A stretch of 64,000 nucleotides of DNA. Origin: Pratylenchus scribneri (Eukaryota > Nematoda > Chromadorea > Rhabditida > Pratylenchidae). The stretch is taken from positions 5,580,001 through 5,644,000 of the forward strand of contig JAQSEB010000023.1 of the NCBI GenBank assembly GCA_030063045.1. Reading direction: 5' to 3'. Below, piece after piece: positions 35,539 through 45,720 of this stretch. The notes below the pieces were generated by a model. That model had not been told where the DNA came from. It worked only from the letters and a program-made list of their open reading frames with translations, and ran no database searches. Within the stretch, counting starts at the first letter, position 1. Each line of letters begins with the position of its first letter. A program made the position numbers and the translations under genes.

Positions 35539-36185
35539 ATGACATCAAAATTCTTATTTTCCTTTATTTCCCTCTATTTTTGTGTTTTGGCAATTCTAAT
35601 GGACATCCAAGAGATTGAGTAAGTAAAACGTTAAATGCTAAAAATTCAAAAATGAAAATTTCTAAATAGTTTTAAATTATTGTCAATGAAATTCGCATTT
35701 AAAAATTTTAATCAACAAAATTTTAATTTTGTCTCATGGTTCATTTCGAAATAAATATGGCCATATAAAGATTGGCAAATCTAGGTTATAATGAAGCATT
35801 GGAATTTGGTGTAGTCCTAAAATAATTTGAATAAATTTTAAGACATATCCTATAGCCATCTTGGATTGAAAAGAATGCATTTTATGAAATATAGTATAAA
35901 TTTAAATAATAAATATAAAATGAAGAATAGAGTTCAAATGTTTGCACAAAAATATGAGGATAAGCTTAAATATAATAAAAAAAATATAATTTTTAAAAGC
36001 TCTTTTTGCATAATATATATTCCCCATTAAGTGCCCATAAACATATTCTTTGCCACTGCGATCCATTCATCGTCGGAACAAAGGATTGTAATCGCGCGAC
36101 AAATCTGACTTCCTGTTGTGAGGGCGTGTGCCATAATTTGAAGAACAGTGTAACAAAATTGAAAGGGAATGAAAGGAAAAATTGA
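35539..36185 (+). CDS. Small secreted cysteine-rich protein
   Basis: Exon 1 (35539-35618) reads MTSKFLFSFISLYFCVLAIL, a clear signal peptide, and ends at GTAAGT. Exon 2 (36032-36185) joins in phase 2 after CCCATTAAG. The 77-residue product continues LCHCDPFIVGTKDCN, then TSCCEGVCHNLK and a basic tail. Six cysteines are spaced CxC..C..CC..C. Family unknown. It is likely secreted and processed through the ER. Confidence 0.65.
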
Positions 36186-36933
36186 TGAGGAAAGAAAATG
36201 GCAAAAATGAAAAAATTGAGGAAGAAATTTAAATCGAATTGAGGGATTTTCAGTTAAAAAAACGAAATAAAAAATTTCCTATAAATTTTAAAATTTTTAA
36301 AATTTTATCAATCAAAACCGAATATGTTGAATTTTATTAAAAAGATAAGCAAAAAAATAATTATAAAAAACGAATTTTTTTCACAAATAAAAATGTATTA
36401 TAATTTAATCATCATTTTCATTCGATTCAATAAAATTTATTTTAATTTTATTTTAATAAATCATTCATCATATTATATAGTAATATTTACAAATCCCTTT
36501 TAAATAATATAATTCATTATTTGATTTTTTCCAAATTAATTATTTTGCCTTTTATTTAGTAAAATAATATGGAAAAATTTAAAATTGAATATAATAATTT
36601 TTATTTTTTATATTAAGTGCAAATAACAAATAATATAATTTTATTATTGCTTTCTTTTTATTTTCCTTTCATTCGCTATTTTCGTCATAAAATATTATTA
36701 TAGAATAAATAAAAATGAGATATGGTCATAATATGGCCTTTTGAACAATATTTAAATTTTTTTTTATTTGAAAAATGATTAAATTTTTCTCCTCTTTATT
36801 ATTTCCAAAATTACTTATTAAAAAATGAAATAGTAAGCTAACAAAATGTGAGGATTATTCAAATTACATTATTTTCAACTAAATTTATAAAAATTCTTCA
36901 TTTAATCATATTTTAATATTAAGATTCATTTCT
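36186..36933. other. Very AT-rich intergenic stretch
   Basis: Nothing recognisable beyond A/T-rich DNA and the preceding 3' UTR. Confidence 0.45.
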
Positions 36934-37160
36934 TTAATTCATTTCTCTTTTATACTCAAGGAATTTGTTCACCATTTTCTTCAACCATTTGAGGAGAAGG
37001 AATGGGATCAGCAGGATCATTTGTTCTGCTGGAGCAACCACATTTCTCCTATTACGCCAACAAATTGTGAAAATAAATATCTGCCGAAAATCGCGGCACA
37101 ATAGAAACTGGCATAAATCCTCGGTGGAATAGCAAGTTGGATAAAATCGAAAATTACAAT
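36934..37160 (-). pseudogene. Orphan 3'-terminal exon, probably from a 7TM receptor
   Basis: After a TTTTCAG acceptor an open frame reads CNFRFYPTCYSTEDLCQFLL, then CRDFRQIFIF. This matches the TM7/helix-8 end of the 7TM gene at 29893-33584 (ITEEFCLMLICDEFRTLI). Downstream the hydrophilic tail (CGCSSRTNDPADPIPS) is in a different frame, suggesting a frameshift. No upstream exons were found on the minus strand. A terminal exon of another Cys-containing protein remains possible. Confidence 0.4.
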
Positions 37161-37448
37161 CTGAAAATGCAAGAAATATAAAATTCTTGATCGCTCAATT
37201 CCATTTCAGGCAAAAATAATTTATTTTTTAAATAAACCAAAAATTCACTTAAATGCTTCAAAATTATAAAATTAGAAACTAATAAACTTTAAAAAAGAAT
37301 TCACGAAAAATTTGACCTTATGTCTCATAAAAAATTTTACTAGGCATTATGCAAAATCTTCCTCAAAAAGGAAACAGAAAAGAAAACATAGAATGTGAAA
37401 GAGAATATTATCATAAAAAGGAAGTCATTCCCTTCACTTTCCCTCTTG

Positions 37449-37498
37449 TCTGCTACCCATAAACAATTTCCATCAGTGATTCCCTCTTCCTATATAAG
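37449..37498 (+). promoter_or_regulatory. TATA-box promoter block, copy 2
   Basis: 'CCCATAAACAATTTCCATC..ATTCCCTCTTCCTATATAAG' parallels the block at 21830-21883. TATATAAG lies at 37491-37498. Confidence 0.55.
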
Positions 37499-37515
37499 CA
37501 GAGTCGAAATTTTGA

Positions 37516-37839
37516 TTCCTTGTTGCAATCCAAAGCATTGACGCCGTTTGTTGCCACCAAAATGCACCCCTTTGTTCCGGGACGCCGGGGCATTGTTGGT
37601 GTTTACTGTTTATGTTTAGGCATAGCTGCGCTGCGGCGACTTCAGCGCCTAATCCTGAAAAGGGAATTGGTGGGCAATTCATTCGGTTGGAGTCGGTGCG
37701 GGATTGCCATTTTTTAAATCAGCTTGTGAAGAAAACTTTTTATAAAATTATCAAAAGCAAAACTATGAATATAATTTCAATAATTTTAATTGAAATATTT
37801 TTAATTACACAAAAGCGAAAAACAAAATTAAAATCCTAA
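37516..37839 (+). CDS. Open frame of a dispersed TATA-driven unit, copy 2
   Basis: The frame opens right after a TGA at 37513, about 20 bp beyond the TATA box, and reads SIDAVCCHQNAPLCSG, then SAPNPEKGIGGQFIRLESV and an AT-rich, KI-rich tail to TAA. No ATG precedes the conserved part, so translation would need an upstream exon or another start; an overlapping frame does start with ATG at 37562. It may be a non-coding RNA unit or a decayed gene. Confidence 0.3.
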   Translation, partial: FLVAIQSIDAVCCHQNAPLCSGTPGHCWCLLFMFRHSCAAATSAPNPEKGIGGQFIRLESVRDCHFLNQLVKKTFYKIIKSKTMNIISIILIEIFLITQKRKTKLKS

Positions 37840-38058
37840 GAACTGGAATTTGCATCCGAAATACAAATAATTTTATCTTATAGATTAAATGGAATTGGAA
37901 AATCGATTTATTTTTTATTCAAATGAAAAAAATTTTATAAAAAGATATTAAATATTGATTGAAGGTTCATGAAAATATGAAATCATTTTGAATAAATTAA
38001 AAACCAGTGCTCATTTTCTTTATTTAACTTTTCATGTGATCAATTTCCAAATTTTTAT

Positions 38059-38195
38059 TCAAAAAACACGTCCGAATTTTTTGAAGCTCCATTTGTCTTT
38101 TTCAAAATTTGCCCGAATTAATTCGCCATCGTATTCCAAATTGACAACAGGGAAAAGTTGTAGATTAGCAAATTTAGTGGGCAATGCAGCCTTCC
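38059..38195 (-). pseudogene. Orphan C-terminal exon of a SPRY-like domain
   Basis: After AAATTCAG the frame reads GKAALPTKFANLQLFPVVNL then EYDGELIRANF and ends at TGA. LFPVV-L..-G--IRANF resembles the last strands of SPRY/B30.2 domains (as in 'LYPCVGL..GE.VRVNFG'). No earlier SPRY exons were recognised on the minus strand; the next open exon is at 39359-39541. It may be a fragment, or part of a gene I cannot rebuild. SPRY proteins are expanded in cyst nematodes, which fits other content here. Confidence 0.4.
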
Positions 38196-38994
38196 CTGAA
38201 TTTGAATATTTAATTATATTTTATTTTCCATTCTAAATAGCAAAACATTCCAACAATGGTTGATATGGCTTTTGGACTATTCGAAATATAGGCAATGAAA
38301 AACAACAAATTAAAAGAGGCGGATTGCGGGTCAAAAACTCAATACCAAACAAATTGCGAAAAATTGATTTAATTATTCCATGTTATTCATTTTTTGTGTA
38401 AACAATTAGAAGTTATTAAAATCAGTGTCAATATTTTTTTGGATGGAGAAAGAAACACTCACTTAATTAAATAATTTAATTTTGAAAGAAATTCTAGCTT
38501 ATTTTTGTAAAAGTTTACCATCTCAATTGCCCTTTAATGAAATGATTTTCGCACTTTATTTCCTTGTTATATTTACATTTTTACTCGTAAATAATTAATT
38601 TATTTTCAATCTCATTCCTCATGATGTTGAAAAATCTTTGGTCTAACCACCCTAAATTTCATTCTTATTTTTCATTATATATGTACTAAAAATTTTGTTA
38701 AAAAAGTCATTTTCACAAAAAACATTTCTGCCCTTATTCGAAATTTTATCTGTCGAGATTTTTTGTCATTGAAAATTAATTTTCAAAATTTTCATTGATA
38801 TTTTATCAAAATATATAACTATATTCAAATTTTTGTAAATTCCATTTAAATTATATAAAATGCATCCGGCAAAAATACAATAACACTTTCACAATGAATT
38901 GGCAATGGTTTTCTATCAATGATCACACCTGGAAATGGCTAATATTTAATTTATCGCTAAAACATTTTTTGACTTCTATTAAATCAGAAACCAG

Positions 38995-39285
38995 TTTTTG
39001 ACCATACAATCCTTATATTAATTTGTAGATCTCGTCAAGAATCAATATACATCGAATGATATATAATTTGTCACGTTTTCGTCTAAAATTATAGAGTTTA
39101 AAACCTAAGTTTAGAAAATGGTTTAAACGGTTTAACTCTTTAATTTTAGGCTAAAACATGACAATTTATATAACAATAGATGCGTCTGGATGAGATCTAC
39201 AAATTCGTATAAGAATTGTATGGTCCAAAACTGATTTCTGGTTTATTAGAAGTCAAAAAAAATATTTTAGTGGAAAAAAATTCTT
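38995..39285. mobile_element. Foldback element of the GATGCGTCTCGATGAGAT family
   Basis: Left arm TTTTGACTTCTATTAAATCAGAAACCAGTTTTTGACC mirrored by GGTCCAAAACTGATTTCTGG..TTAGAAGTCAAAA. Inner arms are GTTTAAACGG.. and TTTAATTTTAGGC. It contains GATGCGTCTGGATGAGATCT. Confidence 0.75.
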
Positions 39286-39358
39286 TTTGTTGCATTTAAA
39301 ACAATTTTAGTGGCATTTAAAATATTTTAAAAATACAATCAAAGAATTTATTGATTAC

Positions 39359-39541
39359 CATATTTTTAAAAGTGTAAAATTTTAATGAGCACTTTCGTTT
39401 GATAATATTCTCATAATTTGTACATCTATCCGGTTTCCGGTCATATACAAAATACACTCTTTCATCATTACTGATGCAATCATATGACCGATTAAATGTG
39501 TATGTATGAACTGTGAACATTGCTAAAATCCATTGAGCCAT
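39359..39541 (-). CDS. Open exon of unknown gene
   Basis: ATG at 39541 (with a possible TTTATCCAG acceptor just upstream) starts MAQWILAMFTVHTYTFNRSY, followed by ERVYFVYDRKPDRCTNYENI and a GTAATC donor at 39358. Codon composition looks coding and three cysteines are present. No family recognised. It could be the 5' part of the gene ending at 38059. Confidence 0.3.
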
Positions 39542-39814
39542 ATTTAACTGGATAAAGATAATTGTATCAGAACGATAAATGTATTAAATAATGAGGAAAA
39601 GCGAAAAAGTAAAGAGCCGTATTCACTCATTTGAAAATGAGAGGGAGAGACGGATGACTTGTGAGCTAATGAAAATAAATGATGACAATAAAATGCATGA
39701 GATTAAAATAATTGCTAAGAACTTTTAAAAAGATTCACTTTTAAAAAGTGCATAGTAAAGGAAATAATCATTCCACAAAAATTATTCTTTTTTTTTAATT
39801 TAATATCTCAATGG

Positions 39815-40063
39815 GAGTCTATTAATTTGCCCAAAATGACTGAATTTACCCAAATTCATTCGTGTTAAAAATATTATATTTTTGGGGCCATATAACTTGG
39901 CCAATTTAGACTTCTATAAGAATTCCTAGCCCCAAGCCCCTAATCCCATACTGGCCCTGAATGAGTCCTAATACCTAGTTATGGCCTAGTTATATGTCCC
40001 AAAAATATAATATTTTTCGACACGAAAGAATTTGAGTAAATTCAGTCATTTTTGGGTAAATTC
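39815..40063. mobile_element. GAGA-ended foldback element, copy 3
   Basis: Starts GAGTCTATTAATTTGCCC, with arms TTCGTGTTAAAAATATTATATTTTTGGGGCC and CCCAAAAATATAATATTTTTCGACACG. It ends about 45 bp before the start codon of Srt receptor 2 and may overlap its promoter or leader. Confidence 0.78.
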
Positions 40064-40108
40064 CATTTATTCCATTTCTCAATTTTAGCATACTTTAATA
40101 AATTAAAA

Positions 40109-43105
40109 ATGGAGCTCTACCTATTTCGCCATGAACAATGGGAACGGCTGTACAATTGTGCTCGAATAAATTTGGATGATATTCCATTGACAGAAAGATT
40201 TCATCCATTGAATGGGACAATCATCATTGGCATGTTCATAATATTTGAGGTACATTCATCCAAAGAGAGTCTATTAATTTGCCAAAAAAATTAAATTAAT
40301 TTGCCAGAATTATTTCGAGTTGAAAAATATTATATTTTTAAGGCCATATAACTTGGCCAAATCAGGCTTCTCTAAGATTCCCTAGTAATTAGCCTCTAAT
40401 CCCATCCTGCCCTGAACCTAACCCTGAGCTCTAATACCTAGTTATGTCCAACTTATATGGCCTCAAAAATAATGTTTTGACACCAAAAAATTAGACAGAT
40501 TAATTATTTTTTTGGCAAATTAATATATTATCTCTTCATCCAAATGATCATGCTATTCTCTCTTTTTTTTCCTAGGCACTCTATTTGCCCTGTATGTTCT
40601 CAATCTACAAGCATTCTGAGCATTCTTCCTATAAATTCCTCTTCTACATTGGTGTGGTCGATATGTTGATGCTCTTCATTCATGGCCTGGAATCGGGCAT
40701 TTTCAACTTCACCGGCTACATGTTCTGCTCAAATCCCCATTTCATTTTTATCACTGCATCATTGGCAGCGGGTATGCTTACTAAATTGCAAATTTAAGGG
40801 AATTATAGGTGACTAATAAATAGGGCCTGGATTTATATTGAAGATAAATCCTCAAATAATAATGGAAATATTGATTAAAAAATCGCAAAATATTGACGAA
40901 AATTTCAAAATATTGAGAAAATCTTAAGGAAATATTTAAGCAAATTTTTCTAAAAATGTTATAATTTATTAAAATTTTCTAAAAATATTTTTCCTGTTTT
41001 TCAAAATCAAAGTTTATTAAAATTGTTCAAGTTTTTATTCAAAAATTTTTCGAAAAATACCAAAATTAATTTCGTAATTTTTTTTATAAAAAAGTGAAAA
41101 TCTAAAAAATAAATTCCAAAATTTTTGAAAAATATTTCTTAAAAAATCTAAAATTTAGTAAAATTTTTAAAAATCTTAAAATATTGACGAAATGCACAAA
41201 AATGCCTAAATATTGAATCAATATTGATGGTCAAAAACTGGCCAAATATTGACGAATATTGACGAAAAAATATCATGAAAATCAACAAAAACATGGATAA
41301 AACATGTTTTTCGTAAGCTATTTTTAATTCGCAAACAAAATATTGATATCAATAAAAATCCATTCCCTAATAATTGCAAATTTAAGGGAAAATTATTGGT
41401 AACTTCATTTTGAATTTTAATAAAAAAGCTTTTATCAAAAATATTCTATTTATTAAAAATTATTATCATAAAAAAGGACTTTTTGCCATGCAAACCAGTG
41501 GCAATTTCATCCTCGCTCTGGATCGTTGCACAGATCTAGTGTCACCAACGCATTCCGAATTATTCTTCAGTGGTAATTAATTGTGCTTATCTATTAAAAT
41601 TTATAATTTTACTATAGGAAATAAATCTTGGCTTTGGATTGGTGCATCGGCAATCTTTTCATTCTATTGGATGTGTTTTGTGAATCCCGGACTTTATAAT
41701 GGACTCTATATGAATTGGTTCATGAATCCGTTAGTTGATTTAACGAATTTCATTTATTTTTAAATTATTTTTTTTTAAAGATATGAGGGATATCCAATCA
41801 AAATTGATTTTAATGATGTAAAATTTGCATAATAATATTTTAAATAATTTGCTTTAAAAATTTCAGTATATTCATCCCATCAGCACATATTACAATATTT
41901 TTATGACTTTTGCATTTCCGGCTATTTACATTCTTTTCATCTTAATGTTTTTGTATCGACGAAGCAGCATTAAAGCAATTGCAAATGTTCGGCAAAGAAA
42001 TTGGCAAATTGCGGTATTTCTTTCCAATAAGGCCTAATCCATATTTTTGAGGAAAGTTTCTTTCCGGAAGGCTTTCTTTCTTGTAGGAAGTTTCCCGTTT
42101 CGTCCATACTTTTGCACTTAGTTATTTTCCTTAGCAAATTTTGGGAAAATTTTACTAAGTAAATTTTTTTTTTGGCTGTCCATACTTATTTCCATGAAAT
42201 TGGGTACTTTCCTGAAAGTTTTCTTTCCCCAAAATTTGGATATAACGGAAAGTTTTTTTGGGAAATTTTTTGATTTATCACACCATTTTTTCCATTTACT
42301 TTATCACATTTAATCATTTGCCTCCACCGAGGTTCGAACCCATGACCTCCATAAACTATGCATTTACCAACTGCGCTATTGGTGATTTGCTATAATCGGA
42401 TTAAAACTTCCCTTATTGTTCGGTAAAGTTTCTTGGAAATTTCCAGTGTTGTCTCGGTTCCGGTTCCTGGCACCGGTTAGAACCGGAACTGTAGAACCGT
42501 TAAAAATTGGAACCGCGTTGGAACCGGACATCATTGGTTATTTCTTTCTTCAAAGTGGGAAATTTGGAAAAAAAGTATGGACATTTTTGAAACTTTCCTG
42601 TTGGAAAGAATTTTTTGGAAAGTTTTTAGATATAGACATGACCTAACCATTTTTATCCATTTTCACTTTCTCTCCTTTGGTTCATAGATGTTCATCCAAG
42701 TGGCATTGATTATGGGCATGAACATTTCCTCCTTTACACTATTTGCCATCATGCAACATTTTTCAATCAACAAAGTGGCCATTCTTGTGGAATATTATGT
42801 CAACTATTTTGTCTTTGGTGAAATTATAAATAAGAAATAATTTTTTTTTAAATTCAGGTTTTCCTCCACTCATTTTTTTGTGCTGCAATAAAACTATTCG
42901 CATGGACACACGGAAGATGTTCGGACAAATTTTCTTCAAAATGGCCATCAAAATGTATAAACCGTCCACAATCATTCCGAATAATCTGCAATCAACTGCC
43001 GCTAATTGGAATGCTGTACAATCGAATAATATTAGTGTTAGTCGATCAAATAAAATGGTTGTCAATCATGTTGGCACTTTGGTGAGACAACAACGATGCC
43101 AATAA
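40109..43105 (+). CDS. Srt-type serpentine (7TM) chemoreceptor 2
   Basis: Exons 40109-40249, 40576-40771, 41477-41572, 41618-41729, 41781-41817, 41867-42013, 42688-42817 and 42858-43105 join in frame to 368 residues. The N-terminus MELYLFRHEQWERLYNCARI, LESGIFNFTGYMFCSNP (TM2-TM3), ALDRCTDLVSP and FPPLIFLCCNKTIRMDTRKM (TM7 end) mark the Srt class. The first three exons equal receptor 1 in length (141, 196, 96); exons 4 and 5 together equal receptor 1 exon 4 (149), so the intron at 41730-41780 was gained here or lost there. A further intron splits the region that is one exon in receptor 1. Exon 3 has an A-rich acceptor (ATAAAAAAG). Introns carry a GAGA element, a TTTATTGAT element, and a foldback with tRNA-like sequence plus a hAT-like insertion. 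Confidence 0.88.
40265..40534. mobile_element. GAGA-ended foldback element, copy 4, with 10-bp target duplication
   Basis: Ends GAGAGTCTATTAATTTGCC and GGCAAATTAATATATTATCTC. Flanks are TTCATCCAAA at 40255-40264 and again at 40535-40544. A 9-10-bp duplication and GAGA..TCTC ends are in the range of Mutator-like (MULE) MITEs. It sits in intron 1 of Srt receptor 2. Confidence 0.85.
40815..41378. mobile_element. 'TTTATATTGAAGATAAATCC' family element in Srt2 intron 2
   Basis: Left end AATAGGGCCTGGATTTATATTGA, right end GATATCAATAAAAATCC with ATTCCCTAAT. The interior is long A/T runs with AAATATTGACGAAA motifs and AACATGTTTTTCGTAAGC. Confidence 0.75.
42321..42387 (-). other. tRNA-like (degenerate) sequence inside a foldback element
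   Basis: The minus strand has an A-box-like TAGCGCAGTTGGTAAATGC and, 24 bp later, a B-box-like GGGTTCGAACCTC. CACC at the 5' side can pair with GGTG at the 3' side. D and T stems are partial, and I could not form an anticodon stem. It is probably a tRNA-derived (SINE-like) fragment rather than a working tRNA. Confidence 0.6.
42444..42536. mobile_element. hAT-like short element with GGTTCCGG core (degenerate)
   Basis: Ends CAGTGTTGTCTCGGTTCCGG and GAACCGGACATCATTG. Flanks GAAATTTC and GTTATTTC match at 6 of 8. It is the same type as the element at 52066-52157. Confidence 0.75.
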
Positions 43106-43173
43106 TTTATAAATTTTATGTTGATAATTTTTGGATATCCATTCTATTTTATCTCTAAATTTTGTTGTCAAAG
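43106..43173. other. 3' UTR of Srt receptor 2
   Basis: The sequence right after the stop is shared with the remnant at 27755-27880. Confidence 0.5.
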
Positions 43174-43844
43174 TAGGGATGGGATTTTTATTGATGAAAA
43201 ATCCCGAAATATTGATGAAAATATTGATTTATAAATCGCAAAATATTGATGAAAATAACAAAAAATAGGCAAAATATTGACGAAATATTGATGAAAATTT
43301 TTAAAAAAACGATAAATTTTAGCAAAAATTTTGTAAAAATGTTTTTTTTTTCAATTACTTTCAATCAAAAATTATTAATATTTTGATGTTTTTTATTCTA
43401 AAAATTTTAAAATTCATTTCTAAAAATAAAATATTTTTTATGGATTGATAAATTTTTAAATAAAAAGGCAAAAATCAATTTTTTATTAATTTTTATTCAA
43501 AAAATTCTAAAATAAATTTTTTCACTATTTTTTTTAAAAAAGTGGAAAATTTTTTCGAAAAATTTTCAAAATTTTATCAAAAAATTTTGAAAATTTTTTC
43601 AAAAAACTATAAAATTCAGTAAAAATTTTCAAAAATCTGCAAAATATTGATCTAAATGACAAAAAATGCCGAAATATTGATATCAATATTGACGATCAAA
43701 AAATGGCAAAATATTGATGAATATTGATCAAAAAGTCCACGAAAATCAACAAAAACGTTGATAAAAACATGTTTTACGTTGGTTTCATGCTATTTTAAGT
43801 TCGCAAACAAAATATTGATATCAATAAAAATCCCATCCCTACTC
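43174..43844. mobile_element. 'GTAGGGATGGGATTTTTATTGAT' family element, best-preserved copy
   Basis: Ends GTAGGGATGGGATTTTTATT and AATAAAAATCCCATCCCTAC are near-exact inverted repeats. The flanks share TCAAA. The interior holds AAATATTGATGAAAAT-type runs and AACATGTTTTACGTTGG. Confidence 0.85.
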
Positions 43845-44493
43845 AAAATGTCATTTCATTCTAAGATAATTTCATTTTTTGTTTTTATTCCTAAAATTAG
43901 GAATATTTGTGCTTATGTGGGCGTATGTATTTTGTATGAATTCAAAAATGAAATGCCCTTTTAAATTTAATTTGCAAACAATCCCGCTATTTCTTAATTT
44001 TTCATTTTGTAGGGATCTATGGTGACATATATATCATTTGCTTTTTTTCTGATAATTTAAATAATTCACATGTATTGCGTGTCTAGTTTTGAAAAAATTA
44101 TTTGACGCTTTGTGTGATCTTTGATCTATTACAATTGGATTTTCTTGATAGTCAGACTACGACGAATCGGTGGCGTCTCAGCACCGAGTCAAATGAAAAT
44201 TATTACAGTAAAAAGTGCAAATAATACTGGCAATGGAATAAAGTTAACATGAAATAAATTTTGTTGTACATTTTTATGCAAAATAATCAAGCAAATGTTT
44301 TGTCATCCTATTTAATTTTAATCTTTTTCGTTGCCTCGTGGGCATTTTGCATTTCTTAGAATATTTTTTTCCCTAAATTTTTCAAAACAACAAAAGAAAG
44401 CATCAATCATCAAAATTTCCACCATCAATTGTCCCATATAAATTATTTTGAAAAGGATTGCATGCCGTCCTATAAAATTTATTTGAAAAAAAT
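43845..44493. other. Intergenic stretch between Srt receptor 2 and the GC-richer gene
   Basis: 43845-44100 matches 27880-28150 (old duplicated Srt 3' flank). The rest is AT-rich without a gene; 44318-44493 has only chance frames. Confidence 0.5.
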
Positions 44494-45567
44494 TTAACAA
44501 ATTTGAGAAGCGGATTTGTTTTTTCGTTTGGCCACGCCGGAGGGGAGTGCTGGTGAGCATTCCATCTCCTTTGCGCCAAGGCCGAGTATTGCCTTCTCGT
44601 CCTTTTCATCTCCAGACCACCTGCCTAAGTCTAGAGGATTTACATCGGTGCTACCACTGGCAAGCGGTGCCAGACCGGGAATAAATGACTGATCAGAGGA
44701 TTGCTCCCCCTTTCGGCCGATGCATCCATCCGAATGATGGGATAAAGCTTGAGAACAAAAGCGGGCTAGGATCCTGTCATTGAGTTCTTTAGGGAAACTT
44801 GCCGCAATCATCTCGGGATTGAGTGAAGGCTTACGCATTCGTCCCAAGGCTTCATCTTCATCATCCGAACACGAAGTGAAAACGGATGGGTTGTCCATCC
44901 CAGAGGTAATTTCACGCAACACTAGTTTGGATACGGAGGTTCCTGATGCGATGCTTTCTGGGGTTTCATCTGAGGCATTTCCGTCCAGTGAATCTCGACT
45001 TGATTCGAATGGGTTTCCGTGGTTTTGAACCGTTTGGCTTCCGCTTAAAGTTCGGCGAGTTTTGATTGGATAATAGGTTCGTCCTAATCCCCACGATGCG
45101 TAAGGATTGGGTTTGAAGCCACGTCCAATTGGGGTCTGTTCATGGAATTTCTTCCGTCCTCCATCGGTTTGAACCAATGGGCTAATAAATGGAGAACCTG
45201 GGGTCCGAGTTGTTCCACTGAGCACTGAGTGCAATTCGGGTTTGGGTCGGCAATTTGTTGTGGTGGCATTGCTGGGCCGTTTGTTGTCCAAAATTTGTTG
45301 ATCGTTCCTTGAGTTGTCGAACATTGCCGCATTCCTCGATTCATGGGCGGATTTGGTCTCGTTTTGAACGGACTGCATCCCTTGGGTCAACGCCTTCTTC
45401 ATCCCAATTCCAACATGGGGTTGTAGGCCGCCACAAGAGGCAAATGCGCTACGTCGCCCGACTGATCCCAACAGATTTTGGCCAAAACCACCGGAGCCGC
45501 CACAAGAGGCAAATGCATTCCCGGCCAACCCGCCACTGATAGGCAAATGATTGTTTGTTTGGTTCAT
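44494..45567 (-). CDS. Intronless gene for a 357-residue disordered protein
   Basis: A single ATG-to-stop frame of 357 codons in DNA near 50 % G+C, in strong contrast to the surrounding AT-rich sequence. The protein is Ser/Gly/Pro-rich and looks largely disordered. It has two AFASCGG motifs (GNAFASCGGSGGFGQN; RRSAFASCGG), acidic CSDDEDEALG, and the only helix-like segment is FPKELNDRILARFCSQAL. It ends in a basic KRKNKSASQ stretch. No known domain. A TATA element lies about 155 bp upstream. Lack of introns and different base composition suggest a retrogene or horizontally or recently acquired sequence; neither is proven. Confidence 0.6.
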   Translation of the reverse strand: MNQTNNHLPISGGLAGNAFASCGGSGGFGQNLLGSVGRRSAFASCGGLQPHVGIGMKKALTQGMQSVQNETKSAHESRNAAMFDNSRNDQQILDNKRPSNATTTNCRPKPELHSVLSGTTRTPGSPFISPLVQTDGGRKKFHEQTPIGRGFKPNPYASWGLGRTYYPIKTRRTLSGSQTVQNHGNPFESSRDSLDGNASDETPESIASGTSVSKLVLREITSGMDNPSVFTSCSDDEDEALGRMRKPSLNPEMIAASFPKELNDRILARFCSQALSHHSDGCIGRKGEQSSDQSFIPGLAPLASGSTDVNPLDLGRWSGDEKDEKAILGLGAKEMECSPALPSGVAKRKNKSASQIC

Positions 45568-45720
45568 TGCTGTTGTTTGCAGTTGTTGGTTTTGTTGATG
45601 TTGTTGTCGCTGAGCACGGTGTGCAATTCGTTTGGAGAGAATTTTTGGTCGCCAATAAACTTTTGAATGACTGCCACGTTCCTTGGGGAAGGAAGATGGA
45701 CTGGACTACTATTGGGCTAC

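Larger units (their letters stand above)
42035..42640. mobile_element. Foldback element with AAAGTTTCTTTCC arms in Srt2 intron 6
   Basis: Arms of repeated GAAAGTTTCTTTCCGG / GGAAAG..TTTTTTGGAAAG type run inward from both sides, with TCCATACTT / AAGTATGGAC pairs. The centre holds a tRNA-like stretch (42321-42387), and the right arm was hit by a hAT-like element (42444-42536). Confidence 0.6.
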
